A DNA stretch of 64,000 nucleotides from Streptomyces tropicalis (GCF_029269835.1 NZ_JARJBB010000019.1:1-64000), one strand, 5' to 3'; counted from the first letter of the stretch, positions 10,467-19,255 are shown. A program made the numbers and translations. The notes: generated by a model from the letters alone, not told the origin.

Positions 10467-10502
10467 TCCGGTGTTTCTCCGGACCGGGTCCGGGCGGTGT
10501 GT

Positions 10503-11408
10503 CTACGCCGCCTGCTCCAGCGACCGGTACGTGGACAGCAGGTCGCGGACCGTGTCCTCGTCGGCCCCGCGCAGCGGCGGCCGGACCGGGCCCGCCGGCC
10601 GGCCGAGGGCGGCGAGGAGGGCCTTGGCGGTGACCGTGCCGGGCAGGCCGGCGGCCGTCATCGCCGTGATCAGGCCGGCGGCCTCGCGCTGCAGCCGGGC
10701 GGCGCGGGCCGTGTCCCCGGCGTCGAAGGCGTCCAGGACGGCGCGGACCCGGCCCGGGACGGCGTTCGCGACGGTGCTGACGCAGCCGGCGCCGCCCATC
10801 GCGTACAGCGCCAGGGTGTGCTCGTCGCAGCCCGCGTAGAGGGCGAGGTCGGTGGCGGCCATCACGCGCAGGGCGCCGAGGGTGTCGTAGGAGCAGTCCT
10901 TGACCGCCACGATGCGGGGGTGCCCGGCCAGGCGGACGAGGGTGTCGGGCTCGATGCGCGTGCCGGTGCGGCCCGGGATGTCGTAGAGCATGACGGGCAG
11001 CCCGGAGGCGTCGGCGACCTCGCGGAAGTGCGCCTCCAGCGCGTCCTGCGGCGGTCTGCTGTAGTACGGCGTGACCACGAGCACGCCGTCCGCGCCGGCC
11101 TTCTCGGCCTGGAGCGCCAGCTCGACCGTGTGCCGGGTGTCGGCGGTCCCGACACCGGTGACGATCGCCGCCCGGTCGCCGACCGCCCGCCGCACGGCCC
11201 GCACCAGCGCCGACTTCTCGGCGTCCGACGTGGTGGGGGACTCGCCCGTGGTGCCGTTGAGGACCAGGCCGTCGCAGCCCTCGGAGACCAGGTGCCCGGC
11301 GAGGCGTCCGGCGCCGTCGAGGTCGAGGTCGCCCGAGGCGGTGAACGGCGTGATCATCGCGCAGAGGGCCCGGCCGAAGGGAGGGGGCACGGTCGCTGTG
11401 GTCGTCAT
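10503..11408 (-). CDS. dapA: 4-hydroxy-tetrahydrodipicolinate synthase family protein
   Basis: 301 residues, class I aldolase TIM barrel of the DapA/NanA family. Schiff-base Lys170 is in 'VAVKDCS', Tyr142 in 'LYDIPGRTGT', the 'GTTGES' motif is at 52-57, and 'TPYYSRPP' is present. The intact 'NGTTGES' and 'YNIPGRT'-like loop favour DHDPS over sugar-acid aldolases. Streptomycetes usually carry more than one dapA, and this copy stands apart from a dapB. Met at 11408 fits the family better than the upstream in-frame ATG at 11444. Linking it functionally to nearby dapD is inference. Confidence 0.85.
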   Translation of the reverse strand: MTTTATVPPPFGRALCAMITPFTASGDLDLDGAGRLAGHLVSEGCDGLVLNGTTGESPTTSDAEKSALVRAVRRAVGDRAAIVTGVGTADTRHTVELALQAEKAGADGVLVVTPYYSRPPQDALEAHFREVADASGLPVMLYDIPGRTGTRIEPDTLVRLAGHPRIVAVKDCSYDTLGALRVMAATDLALYAGCDEHTLALYAMGGAGCVSTVANAVPGRVRAVLDAFDAGDTARAARLQREAAGLITAMTAAGLPGTVTAKALLAALGRPAGPVRPPLRGADEDTVRDLLSTYRSLEQAA

Positions 11409-11599
11409 GCCAGCAGTCTCGACAGCACGACGGTGAAGCTCCACTTAATTCTTCTACGGATTAAGGGTAAGCGTCACTTCGAGGTCGGGTCGCGGGGCCG
11501 AGGGGTAGCGGGGAAGACCCGGGGTACCCGGTGGGTGCGGTCCCCCGGGAGGCCGGACGCCCACGGGGCCGGACCAGACCACGGAAGGGCACACCACCG

Positions 11600-12148
11600 A
11601 TGACGGACAGCACACAGGGAGCGGACGGCCGGTCCACCCCGGCCTCCGGCGCGAAGGGGCCCGACGAGATGCGGCGGCAGCTCGACGAGGGCCGCGGCCG
11701 ACCGGGCGACGCCGCCGCGGAATTGGCAGGGAAGGCGGACGTGCGGGGCCGGGCGAAGGCCCGTGCCGCCGATCTGAAGGACAAGGCCGGTGCCATGACG
11801 GTCCAGCTGCGCGGCAGTGCCTCGCACGCCGGGCACCGGATGCAGGAGACGGCCGCCAGGGCGGGGCACCGGGCGCAGGAACGCGCCTCGCACGCCGGGC
11901 ACCAGGCCCAGGAGCGGGCGGTCCACGCCGGGCACCGCGCCCACGAGCGGGCGGTCCACGCCGGGCACACGGTCCACGACCGGGCCGCGGACGCGGGCCA
12001 CACGGTCGAGGAGTCGCTCCCCGGCCCGGTGCGTTCCGCCGTGCGGTCCTGCCGCAACGATCCGCGGCCGCTGCTGATCGCGGCCGGGGCCGTGGCGGCG
12101 CTGGCCGCCGCCGGGGTGCTGGCTCGCCGACGGGCCGGACGCCACTGA
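11600..12148 (+). CDS. DUF3618-like protein with six 11-residue repeats and a C-terminal TM helix
   Basis: 182 residues. Residues 21-64 ('PDEMRRQLDEGRGRPGDAAA' onward) resemble the amphipathic DUF3618 domain. Residues 77-142 contain Ala-Gly-His spaced exactly every 11 residues (77, 88, 99, 110, 121, 132), with Gln/Glu-Arg-Ala positions between, a periodicity seen in LEA- and apolipoprotein-like helices. Residues 157-175 are a single membrane span followed by 'RRRAGR'. The likely picture is a membrane-anchored amphipathic rod; the function is unknown. It stands alone, bounded by hairpins. Confidence 0.8.
   Translation: MTDSTQGADGRSTPASGAKGPDEMRRQLDEGRGRPGDAAAELAGKADVRGRAKARAADLKDKAGAMTVQLRGSASHAGHRMQETAARAGHRAQERASHAGHQAQERAVHAGHRAHERAVHAGHTVHDRAADAGHTVEESLPGPVRSAVRSCRNDPRPLLIAAGAVAALAAAGVLARRRAGRH
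11828..12025 (+). repeat. In-gene 33-bp repeat block (six degenerate copies)
   Basis: Six consecutive 33-bp units encode the 11-residue repeats starting Ala-Gly-His. Units 2-4 are closest at the DNA level and suggest recent duplication; the outer units have diverged. Confidence 0.75.
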
Positions 12149-12162
12149 CCCGCACCGTACGC

Positions 12163-12205
12163 ACGAGGGCCGTCCCCCGCCCGGAAGGCGGAGGACGGCC
12201 CTCGT
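12163..12205. terminator. Convergent terminator
   Basis: Arms 12163-12175 and 12193-12205 pair perfectly over 13 bp, with further pairing inside the loop. It lies between the repeat protein and the convergent nuclease. Confidence 0.8.
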
Positions 12206-12275
12206 CCGCGTGCGCCCGCGGGCGCCGCGTCCGCCGTGGGCACGGGCACGGCCCCGGCGGGCGGCGGCCGGTCCG

Positions 12276-14111
12276 CTACGGGCGGAAGCGCAGGACCTGC
12301 GGGTCGTGGTCGCTGATCTGGTCGTGGAACTCCGAGTTGATGTGCACGCTGTCGTAGGCGAAGGTGTGCGCACGGCGGATCGACGGGCTGATCAGGATCT
12401 GGTCCAGGACCTGCTCGTTGCCCTGGTAGTCGTAGGTGTACCGCTCACTGCGGGGCAGCGACTTGATCGCCGACCACAGCGCGCCGTCGCCCTCGAGGAT
12501 CGTGGCGGTGCCGGAGAACTCGAAGTCGTTCATGTCGCCGAGGGCGATGACGTCCGCGTTCTTCTGGACCTTCAGGATGTCCTTGACGAAGGAGTTCACC
12601 TCCGTCGCCTGCAGGTGGCGCTGGGTCTCCGAGCTGCGCACCGGCGGCTGGTACTGCGAGGTCAGCCCCTGGTCGCCGCCCTTGGAGGCGAAGTGGTTGG
12701 CGATCACGAAGACCGTGCGGCCCCGGAAGACGAACTCGCCGGCCAGCGGCTTGCGGCTGCTCTTCCAGGCGTCGCTCGCCGGGTCGATCCGGCCGGGGGA
12801 GGCGGTCAGGGCCGCCTTGCCGTGCACCTTGGTGACGCCGACCGCGGTGGTCGAGTCGCCGCCGGCGCGGTCGGTGAAGGAGACCCGCTGCGGGTTGAAG
12901 AGGAACACCTGGCGGATGTTGCCGCCGGGCTCGCCGCCGTCCTGGTCGTTGACCGGGTCGATCGAGCGCCAGTCGTACTTCGGGCCGCCCGCCGCGACGA
13001 TCGCGTCGATCAGCTTCGTCACCGTCTGCGTCGCGTCGACCGTGCCGTCGTCGGTGGCCCCGTTGTCGTCCTGGATCTCCTCCAGGGACACGATGTCGGG
13101 CGACTGGAGGTTGTTCACGATCGCGGCGGCGTGCGCGGCGAAGGTGGTGTCCGAGGGGTCCAGGTTCTCCACGTTGTACGTGGCCACGGCCAGCTGGCCC
13201 CGGGACTGCTTGCGGGTGGTCTCCCGCTGCAGGCCGCCCTGCTTCAGCGTGCCCATCTGCCCGGCGACCAGCGTGTAGCCGCCGTACTGGTTGTAGTCCA
13301 GCGGGCCGGTGGTGGTGCCGGCGAGGGTGTCGCCGACGTTCGCGACGGGGAAGGCGGCGGTCGCGCCCAGCGACTGGATCTGCAGCCGGCCGGTGTTCTG
13401 GGAGTCGTAGGAGCCGTACACCGTGCCGCCGCGGCGGTTGCGGTGCTCGTGCGGCTTCACCGTGACCCACAGTTCGCTGTACGGGTCGGTGCCGGTCACC
13501 ACGCGGGCGTCGGCGACCTGGACGTTCATGCCCTCCAGGGACTCGTAGTAGTCCAGGGCGTACGTCGACGGCTGCAGCGGCAGGGCGTTGACGGAGCCGC
13601 TCGCGGCGGTGTCGCCCGCCGGGGCGTACTGCGCGGGCACGGAGTTCGCGTCGACGACGACCGGGGCCGGGACCGCGTTGCCGCTGGACACCACGGTCAC
13701 CGCGGGCTTGCCGATCTCGGTCACCGACTGGTTGCCCGAGGAGGCGCCGCCCGGGACGTACTCCGAGACCGTGCCGGTGACCGTCACGGAGTCGCCGACG
13801 GCGACCTTCGGGGCGGAGCTGGTGAAGACGAAGACGCCCTCGCTGGTGGCCGGGTTGTCGTCGGCGTTCGGGTCCTGCATCCAGAAGCCCTTGGACGAGC
13901 CGTAGGTGCGGACGCCCGTGACGATGCCCGGCACGTCGGTGACCTTCTGGCCGGCGTACGGGGATATGCGGGTGGTGCCCTGGATGTCGTGGATGCGCAC
14001 GGAGTCCGCGTGGGCGGGTGCGGGAGCGACGATCAGCTGGAAGGTCGCCGCCGCGGAACAGACGGCGGCGACGGTCAGCGCGGCGAGACGCGCGGAAGAC
14101 TTGCTCGGCAA
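12276..14111 (-). CDS. Secreted endonuclease/exonuclease/phosphatase-family nuclease
   Basis: 611 residues from a TTG start at 14111, chosen because GGAGGG lies 6 nt upstream and a signal peptide follows at once ('SSARLAALTVAAVCSAAATF', then Ala-x-Ala near 34-36). An ExeM-like N-terminal OB/lamin-type region precedes the EEP nuclease domain: 'ATYNVENL' (metal Asn), 'SLEEIQDD' (metal Glu), 'VFVIANHFASKGGD' (catalytic His), 'ALGDMNDF' and terminal 'ISDHDPQ'. It probably degrades extracellular DNA, for carbon or phosphate. TTGACA on the minus strand at 14272-14267 could be a -35. A longer start at 14216 would prepend an unlikely leader. Confidence 0.9.
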   Translation of the reverse strand: MPSKSSARLAALTVAAVCSAAATFQLIVAPAPAHADSVRIHDIQGTTRISPYAGQKVTDVPGIVTGVRTYGSSKGFWMQDPNADDNPATSEGVFVFTSSAPKVAVGDSVTVTGTVSEYVPGGASSGNQSVTEIGKPAVTVVSSGNAVPAPVVVDANSVPAQYAPAGDTAASGSVNALPLQPSTYALDYYESLEGMNVQVADARVVTGTDPYSELWVTVKPHEHRNRRGGTVYGSYDSQNTGRLQIQSLGATAAFPVANVGDTLAGTTTGPLDYNQYGGYTLVAGQMGTLKQGGLQRETTRKQSRGQLAVATYNVENLDPSDTTFAAHAAAIVNNLQSPDIVSLEEIQDDNGATDDGTVDATQTVTKLIDAIVAAGGPKYDWRSIDPVNDQDGGEPGGNIRQVFLFNPQRVSFTDRAGGDSTTAVGVTKVHGKAALTASPGRIDPASDAWKSSRKPLAGEFVFRGRTVFVIANHFASKGGDQGLTSQYQPPVRSSETQRHLQATEVNSFVKDILKVQKNADVIALGDMNDFEFSGTATILEGDGALWSAIKSLPRSERYTYDYQGNEQVLDQILISPSIRRAHTFAYDSVHINSEFHDQISDHDPQVLRFRP

Positions 14112-14433
14112 CGGAATCCCTCCGGGGGGCGTACGTGAGCGCCGGGTCAGGGTGGAGCGTGGAACCGTGGCCGCGACCGGTGGGGCGGAGGCGACGCGCG
14201 CAGAGTCGGTGAACATCTGTCCCCCGAATTTCTACGCGCGTCAATCTCCTGTGTAGGTGGGGTAGTTGTCAAGGTTTCGGCCATGTACGCCCGTTGGCCG
14301 TGAGATGAACCGGGTGGCATGGGGCCAAATCCGTCTAGGCTGAGGGGTTGAGCCGTGCACCGCTCCTCAGGGGCGGCCGTGCGGCGTCCGGACGGTCGTG
14401 AGGCCTCAAAAGGCGCCCTAGGAGAACCACCCG
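14112..14433. other. Divergent promoter region
   Basis: 322 bp between the nuclease (minus) and the hypothetical gene (plus), with no ORF. It contains the minus-strand TTGACA noted for the nuclease and, for the rightward gene, TAGGCT at 14336-14341 and AGGAGA shortly before ATG 14434. Confidence 0.5.
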
Positions 14434-15864
14434 ATGTCAGACAGGTCCCCGTTGCCGCCGGTGCGGCTGACTTCCGAACCGGAGCTGGCCCGGGAGGCGC
14501 TCGCCGCCCCGCTGCTGTCGCGCGCCGCGCGCCTGGCCCGCTGGGCCGGCCCCGGCACCCGCGTCGACGCCGGCGGCGGGCTGGTGGACGAGCAGCTGCC
14601 CGCCGCCGCCGAGGAGCTCGGGCTGAGCGGCGACGACGCGGCCGCCTCGGCGAGCGAGGCCTGGCGGGTCGCCGTCGACACCGGCCTCGTCGAGATCACC
14701 GACGAGGAGGAGGGCACCGTCACGGCCGGCGCCGACCTCGGCCTGCTCACCGGCGGCACCCCCCACGACGTGCTCACCGTGTGGCGGGGCGCCCTGGAGA
14801 CCGCGCTGGCCGACGCGAGCGTGCCCGACCTGGAGGGCCTGGTCGACGCGCTGGACGAGACCGGCACGGTCGACCTGTCGTCCCTCGACTGGGACCCGGA
14901 GGGCGAGGCCGAGTTCCTCGACGGCGTGCTGGCCAACCTCTACCTGCTCACGGTCGGCGAGGAGGGCCCCGGCGACGGCCCCGTGCCGCTCCCCGCGCTG
15001 GCCGCCTCCATGATCGTGCCCAGCGACATGGGCGAGCCGACGAACGACGTGCTGGAGCAGGTCTCCGACGCCATGATGCGGCTGGACGACCAGTTCCGGC
15101 TGCTGGAGCCGGTCGGGCTGGTGGAGTACCGGCCGGTCGACGAGGCGCTCATGGCCGACGCCGACGACGAGCCCGGGGCGCCGGTGGAGGACGACGTGGA
15201 CGTCGCCCGCTACGGCATGGTGCGGCTGACCCCGCTCGGGCGGTACGGGCTGCGCGCCCGGCTGCTGGAGGCGGGATTCGAGGCGCCGGCGGTCGGCGAC
15301 CTCGTGGGCAAGGGCGCGGACGCGCTCCTCGACGGCACCGCCCACTTCCCGCCCGAGGCCGCGCAGGCGGAGATCGAGCAGTGGCTGGCGCGCCGCGAAC
15401 CGCTCCTCGCGGCACGGGAGTTGCTCGCGGCGGCCCGCGGCGCCGACAGCGGGGCGCCGCTGCGGCGGCTGCGCTGCCAGCAGGCGCTGTCCCTGGTCGG
15501 CGGGCAGGCGGAGCCGGCGCTGCGGGAGGTGCTCGGCGATGCGGAGCTGGGCGGCCTGGCCCGGGTGTGGCTGACCGAGCGCGGCGCGTCGGACGTGCCG
15601 GCGCCGTCCGAGGCGATGGTGTTCTGGCTGACCGTCGACACCCTGGCCGCGCAACTGGCGGCCGAGGGCAACTCCGCCGAACTGCAGGGTCTCGTGGAGG
15701 GCCTGGCGCAGCAGCACAGCGGCTTCTTCGCGGCCGCCTGGCGGGTGGACCACCCGGCGACGGCCGACGTGCTGGAGGCCATGGGGCGCCTGCACCCGGA
15801 CAAGAAGGTGGCGAAGGAGGCCCGCAAGGCGGCGTTCAAGGCGCGGTCCGCCCAGGGCTGCTGA
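14434..15864 (+). CDS. Conserved actinobacterial protein of unknown function
   Basis: 476 residues, cytosolic, strongly acidic, with no signal peptide or membrane span. It reads as largely helical, with 'LPALAASMIVPSDMGEPTND' and a C-terminal HEAT-like stretch ('LRRLRCQQALSLVGGQAEPA') ending in a basic tail 'KKVAKEARKAAFKARSAQGC'. AGGAGA precedes the ATG. Codon bias is typical and no recognised catalytic motif is visible. I do not recognise a function; it resembles long hypothetical proteins common to streptomycetes. Confidence 0.8.
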   Translation: MSDRSPLPPVRLTSEPELAREALAAPLLSRAARLARWAGPGTRVDAGGGLVDEQLPAAAEELGLSGDDAAASASEAWRVAVDTGLVEITDEEEGTVTAGADLGLLTGGTPHDVLTVWRGALETALADASVPDLEGLVDALDETGTVDLSSLDWDPEGEAEFLDGVLANLYLLTVGEEGPGDGPVPLPALAASMIVPSDMGEPTNDVLEQVSDAMMRLDDQFRLLEPVGLVEYRPVDEALMADADDEPGAPVEDDVDVARYGMVRLTPLGRYGLRARLLEAGFEAPAVGDLVGKGADALLDGTAHFPPEAAQAEIEQWLARREPLLAARELLAAARGADSGAPLRRLRCQQALSLVGGQAEPALREVLGDAELGGLARVWLTERGASDVPAPSEAMVFWLTVDTLAAQLAAEGNSAELQGLVEGLAQQHSGFFAAAWRVDHPATADVLEAMGRLHPDKKVAKEARKAAFKARSAQGC

Positions 15865-16455
15865 CGGACCCCGGGTTCCGGCCGGACGGTCGTCCACCGC
15901 GCCGGACGCCCTGCCCCGCCGGGCCCCGTGTGCTCGGCGGTCCGCCTGCGGTGACGGCGCATCTTCCCGCTGCCCGCCCCCGTCCAGGTGGTTCGGTCGC
16001 CTGCCCGCTGCCCGTCCGGGCGGCCGTCGGGGTCCGCCCTGTCGTGGTCGGGACGTGCGGATGCGGCCGGCCGGTGCGGGGCGGGGGCTCGAACGGGGCG
16101 CGGAGCAGCGGCCGTTGACGGGTGCGGGGCCCGGTCGGCAGGTCGGGCGCGGGGCCGTCCGGGCGCTTCGCCGGTGCCGTCGGCGGGCCGGATTTTTGCC
16201 GGCCGTGGGGTCGCGTACACGGATTCATGGAACGGAGCCCGGTGCAGTCGCCCGGCGTTCAGGCCCCGTTCAGGCGCGGGCGGGACGGTTGCGCCGCACC
16301 GCGGTCCGCCGTCCTCCACGGCCCCGACCCCGTCACCGGCCCCTGGAAGCGCCGGAAGCGCGGCTGAGGGCGCACCGGCTCCCGCACCGGGGACTGCCTG
16401 GAGTGGACGGCGTCCCCGGTGTGCGAGGAGCGGGTGGCTGAGGCAGGTCAGGGCC
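15865..16455. other. Degenerate region without an intact gene
   Basis: About 590 bp of GC-rich sequence. Frames open on several strands, but none has a start with a ribosome site or a coherent protein. It abuts a TetR stub and a MITE-like element, so it is probably decayed accessory DNA. Confidence 0.5.
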
Positions 16456-16563
16456 ATGCGCGCGGATGCCCGGCGCAACCGTGAGCGGTTGCCGGGGGCG
16501 GCGGCCGCCGCCTTCGCCCTGCGGCTCGCGCGCGGCCGCCGCCACGGCCTCGGAGCCGGCTGA
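16456..16563 (+). pseudogene. TetR-family regulator N-terminal remnant
   Basis: 35 codons from ATG to TGA. The opening 'MRADARRNRERLPGAAAAAF' is typical of the first helix of TetR repressors, but the helix-turn-helix is replaced by Arg/Gly-rich nonsense and a stop. The ligand-binding domain is missing. It is best read as the stub of a decayed regulator. Confidence 0.55.
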
Positions 16564-16676
16564 CCCGCAGGGGACGCACCTGACGCGCCACCTGTCCCTC
16601 CCGACGGAGGGACCGCGGCCGGCCGTGGACCGCCGAGCGGCCCCCGGACCGGCCCGCCGCACCGCGCGGGCCCGCC

Positions 16677-16862
16677 CTAGTGCTGTGGCCGGAAGGGTGT
16701 GCCGGGATGCTCGCGGCGTCGGGTGCCGGGGGCACCTCCCACGCCGTTCAGGCTGTGGGGGAGCGTCGCCCGCGTACGGGAGGTACCCGGGTGGGGCGAC
16801 ACCGCGGCGAGGTGCCGTGCCGGGCGCCGCGAGCCGGTGAACCTTTCCGGTCACAGCACTAG
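16677..16862. mobile_element. MITE-like element with CTAG-ended inverted repeats
   Basis: 186 bp bounded by imperfect 29-bp terminal inverted repeats: left 16677-16705 begins CTAGTGCTGTGGCCGGAA, and the right end read inward from 16862 begins CTAGTGCTGTGACCGGAA (24 of 29 identical). There is no ORF inside, and the interior has further short palindromes. The TA within CTAG at both ends fits TA target duplication of IS630/mariner-type elements (inference). The right end supplies the stop codon of the neighbouring TerD gene. Confidence 0.75.
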
Positions 16863-18112
16863 AGGGCCTGCGCCGCGGGCTGCACCATGGTGCGCACGGT
16901 GCGGGCCTTGACGAAGTCGCCCAGCGCCGTCATGTCCCACTCCCCGGAGAACTGCCGGACCAGCTTCGCCATCATCACCCCGGTCTGCGGCTCGGCGTGG
17001 GTGAGGTCGAAGCGGACGAGCTCCTCGCCGGTGGCCGCGTCGACCAGCCGGCAGTAGGCCTTGGCGACCTCGGTGAACTTCTGCCCGGTGAAGGAGTTGA
17101 CCGTGAAGACGAGGCCGGTCACCTCCTGCGGCACGCGCCCGAGGTCGACGACGATCACCTCGTCGTCCCCGGCGCCCTCGCCCGTGAGGTTGTCGCCGGA
17201 GTGCTTGACGGCGCCCTGCAGGATGCTGAGCTTGCCGAAGTAGCAGCTGTCGAGGTGGTTGCGCTGCGGGCCGTAGGCGATGACCGACGCGTCCAGGTCG
17301 ATGTCCGCGCCGCGGAAGGCGGGCTCCCAGCCGAGGCCCATCCTGACCTGCGACAGCAGCGGGCGGCCGCCCTTGACCAGGGACACCGTCTCGTTCTTCC
17401 GGAGGCTGACGCGGCCCTTGTCCAGGTTGACCTTCCCGGCGCCGGGTGCGGCGGCCGGGGGTGCGGCGGGCACCGGGGGAACGGCGGGTGCGGCGGCCGC
17501 CTGCGGTGCCGTGGGCGCCGGGGCGGGTGCCGCCGGCGGCTGCGCGGGAGGTGCAGGCGGCGCCGCCGGAGGCTGGGCGGCGGGGGCGGCCGGGGCCGCC
17601 TGCGCGGGCGGCTCCTCGACCGTCACGCCGAAGTCCGTCGCGATGCCGGCGAGTCCGTCGGCGTACCCCTGGCCGACGGCGCGGGCCTTCCACCGGCCGT
17701 CCCGCAGGTAGATCTCCATGACCACCAGCGCCGTCTCCGCGCCGAGCTGCGGCGGCGTGAAGGTGGCCAGGACCGACCCGTCGTCCGCGTCGCGCACGGT
17801 GGCCGTGGGCTCGATGCCCTGGAAGGTCCGGCCCGCGGCGTCCGGGCTGGCGGTGACGACGATCTTCTCGATGCCCGGCGGCACGGCGCTGGTGTCGACG
17901 GTGATCGCGTCGGGCGCCGTGCCGCCGCCGGAGCGGTGGGTCACGCCCGGCCCGGAGGGCTGGTTGTAGAAGACGAAGTCCTCGTCGGAGCGCACCTTGC
18001 CGTCGGCGGTGAGCAGCAGGCCCGACACGTCGAGCCGCACCGGGGCGGCGACGTCCACCGTCACGCGGGCGGCGGAGAGCGGGATGTTCGAGCCGGGGGT
18101 CATAGCGGTCAT
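16859..18112 (-). CDS. Two-domain TerD-family protein
   Basis: 417 residues, cytosolic. The N-terminal TerD domain (about 1-165) is joined to a second TerD domain (about 228-410) by a linker of roughly 65 residues rich in Pro and Ala. Typical blocks are 'SDEDFVFYNQPSGPGVTHR' in the first domain, and 'GLGWEPAFRGADIDLDASV' and 'SGDNLTGEGAGDDEVIVVDL' in the second, with the Asp-rich calcium-binding loops of tellurite and stress proteins. The TAG stop lies inside the right inverted repeat of the MITE-like element, so the native C-terminus may have been altered. No strong ribosome site; Met4 (18103) is an alternative start. Confidence 0.9.
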   Translation of the reverse strand: MTAMTPGSNIPLSAARVTVDVAAPVRLDVSGLLLTADGKVRSDEDFVFYNQPSGPGVTHRSGGGTAPDAITVDTSAVPPGIEKIVVTASPDAAGRTFQGIEPTATVRDADDGSVLATFTPPQLGAETALVVMEIYLRDGRWKARAVGQGYADGLAGIATDFGVTVEEPPAQAAPAAPAAQPPAAPPAPPAQPPAAPAPAPTAPQAAAAPAVPPVPAAPPAAAPGAGKVNLDKGRVSLRKNETVSLVKGGRPLLSQVRMGLGWEPAFRGADIDLDASVIAYGPQRNHLDSCYFGKLSILQGAVKHSGDNLTGEGAGDDEVIVVDLGRVPQEVTGLVFTVNSFTGQKFTEVAKAYCRLVDAATGEELVRFDLTHAEPQTGVMMAKLVRQFSGEWDMTALGDFVKARTVRTMVQPAAQAL

Positions 18113-18207
18113 GCCGGGTGAACGAACGACATCACTTTGCCGTTCCCTTACCCGCGGCCCGCCTCCCGGGGCCCGTCCCGGCGCCCGCCGCGGCCCGCCG
18201 CCCCCCG

Positions 18208-18318
18208 TCCGGCGGCCTGCGGCACGACCACGGTCCTCCGCCCCTTTCCGGCCGTCAACTGCTCCCGCACCTGCGGGTGGTGCTCCAGCGGGATCCGGTC
18301 GCTGATGAAGCCGACGGT
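18208..18318 (-). pseudogene. Possible gene fragment
   Basis: A 37-codon stretch ('TVGFISDRIPLEHHPQVREQ' onward) with normal third-position GC bias and protein-like composition, but no start codon and Gly/Arg-rich nonsense on both sides. It looks like the C-terminal end of a lost enzyme gene. I cannot name the family. Confidence 0.3.
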
Positions 18319-18371
18319 GGGCCTACGGGCCAGGTGTCCCCGGGGAGGACGACCCCCGTGGGCCGGTGCGT

Positions 18372-19178
18372 TCAGTGGGGCCAGATCGGCGGGTCGGTGA
18401 CGAAGGGGCCGCCCAGGAGGGCCTGCGCGGGATCGTCCGGGTCCGGCTCGCCCTGCGCGGCGACGATCGGCGCCGCGTACGCCTCGGCGTCGTCCTGCGG
18501 CTCGTAGCCCAGCGCCCGGGCGCTCGTCAGGTCCCACCGCAGACGGGTGTTGGCGGAGGAGCCGTACACGACGGTGTGGCCGACGTGCCCGGCGGTCAGG
18601 GCCGCGTGGACGAGGCGGGCGCAGTCGGCCGGGCTCAGCCACAGCGAGAGCCCCCGCACACTCTCCGGCCGGGGGAAGCAGGAGCCGATGCGCACCGAGA
18701 CGGTCTCCAGGCCGTGCCGGTCCCAGTAGAGCTGGGCGAGGTCCTCCCCGAAGGACTTCGACAGGCCGTAGAAGGTGTCCGGCCGGTGCGGGGTGCCGAC
18801 GGGGATCAGCGGGTCCCCGTCCCGGGGGAGCGGGGTGTGGCCGACCGCGTGGTTGGAGGAGGCGAAGACGATCCGCCGGACGCCCTCCTCGCGGGCGGCC
18901 TCGTACAGGTGGTAGGTGCCCTCGATGTTGGCGCGGAGGATCTTCTCGAACGGCGCCTCCAGCGAGATCCCCGCCAGGTGGACGATCGCGTCCACGCCCC
19001 GGACCGCCTCGCGCAGCGCGTCCCGGTCGGCGAGGTCCGCGGTGATCGCGTCCGGTGCGCCCTCGACGGGCCGGACGTCCAGGAGGCGGAGCGTGTGGCC
19101 GTACCCGGGGAGCAGGTCCCGCAGCAGGGTGCCGATCCGCCCGGCGGCGCCGGTGAGCAGGACGGTGGGAGCGGGCAT
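18372..19178 (-). CDS. NAD-dependent epimerase/dehydratase, uronate-dehydrogenase-like
   Basis: 268 residues, extended SDR with Rossmann motif 'TGAAGRIG' (9-16), 'ITADLADRDAL', 'HLAGIS' and catalytic 'YGLSK'. 'FASSNHAVGHTPL' and the overall length match bacterial uronate dehydrogenases, which oxidise galacturonate or glucuronate to aldarolactones; substrate assignment is inferred. The start is chosen at ATG 19178, preceded by an AGGAGACCGAGG purine tract. A large palindrome lies 47 bp upstream and is probably its operator. Confidence 0.82.
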   Translation of the reverse strand: MPAPTVLLTGAAGRIGTLLRDLLPGYGHTLRLLDVRPVEGAPDAITADLADRDALREAVRGVDAIVHLAGISLEAPFEKILRANIEGTYHLYEAAREEGVRRIVFASSNHAVGHTPLPRDGDPLIPVGTPHRPDTFYGLSKSFGEDLAQLYWDRHGLETVSVRIGSCFPRPESVRGLSLWLSPADCARLVHAALTAGHVGHTVVYGSSANTRLRWDLTSARALGYEPQDDAEAYAAPIVAAQGEPDPDDPAQALLGGPFVTDPPIWPH

Positions 19179-19224
19179 CCTCGGTCTCCTCGCGGTCGCA
19201 CGGCCGATGGCACGTCCATATACG

Positions 19225-19255
19225 TGTCCGTGGATGACATTCACATCCGTGGACA
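19225..19255. promoter_or_regulatory. 31-bp operator-like palindrome
   Basis: TGTCC and GGATG in the left half face CATCC and GGACA in the right half, symmetric about 19240. It sits 47 bp upstream of the uronate-dehydrogenase-like gene and about 250 bp from the next rightward gene. The spacing suggests two adjacent half-site pairs bound by a dimer of dimers. The regulator is unknown. Confidence 0.5.

Noticed and set aside
15988-16563. 191-codon plus-strand gene
   Set aside because: Composition is Arg/Gly/Ala nonsense, no ribosome site is seen, and only the last 35 codons in another reading have TetR-like sequence.
18118-18507. Plus-strand gene between terD and the epimerase
   Set aside because: No domain, poor codon bias, and it overlaps the real epimerase antisense.
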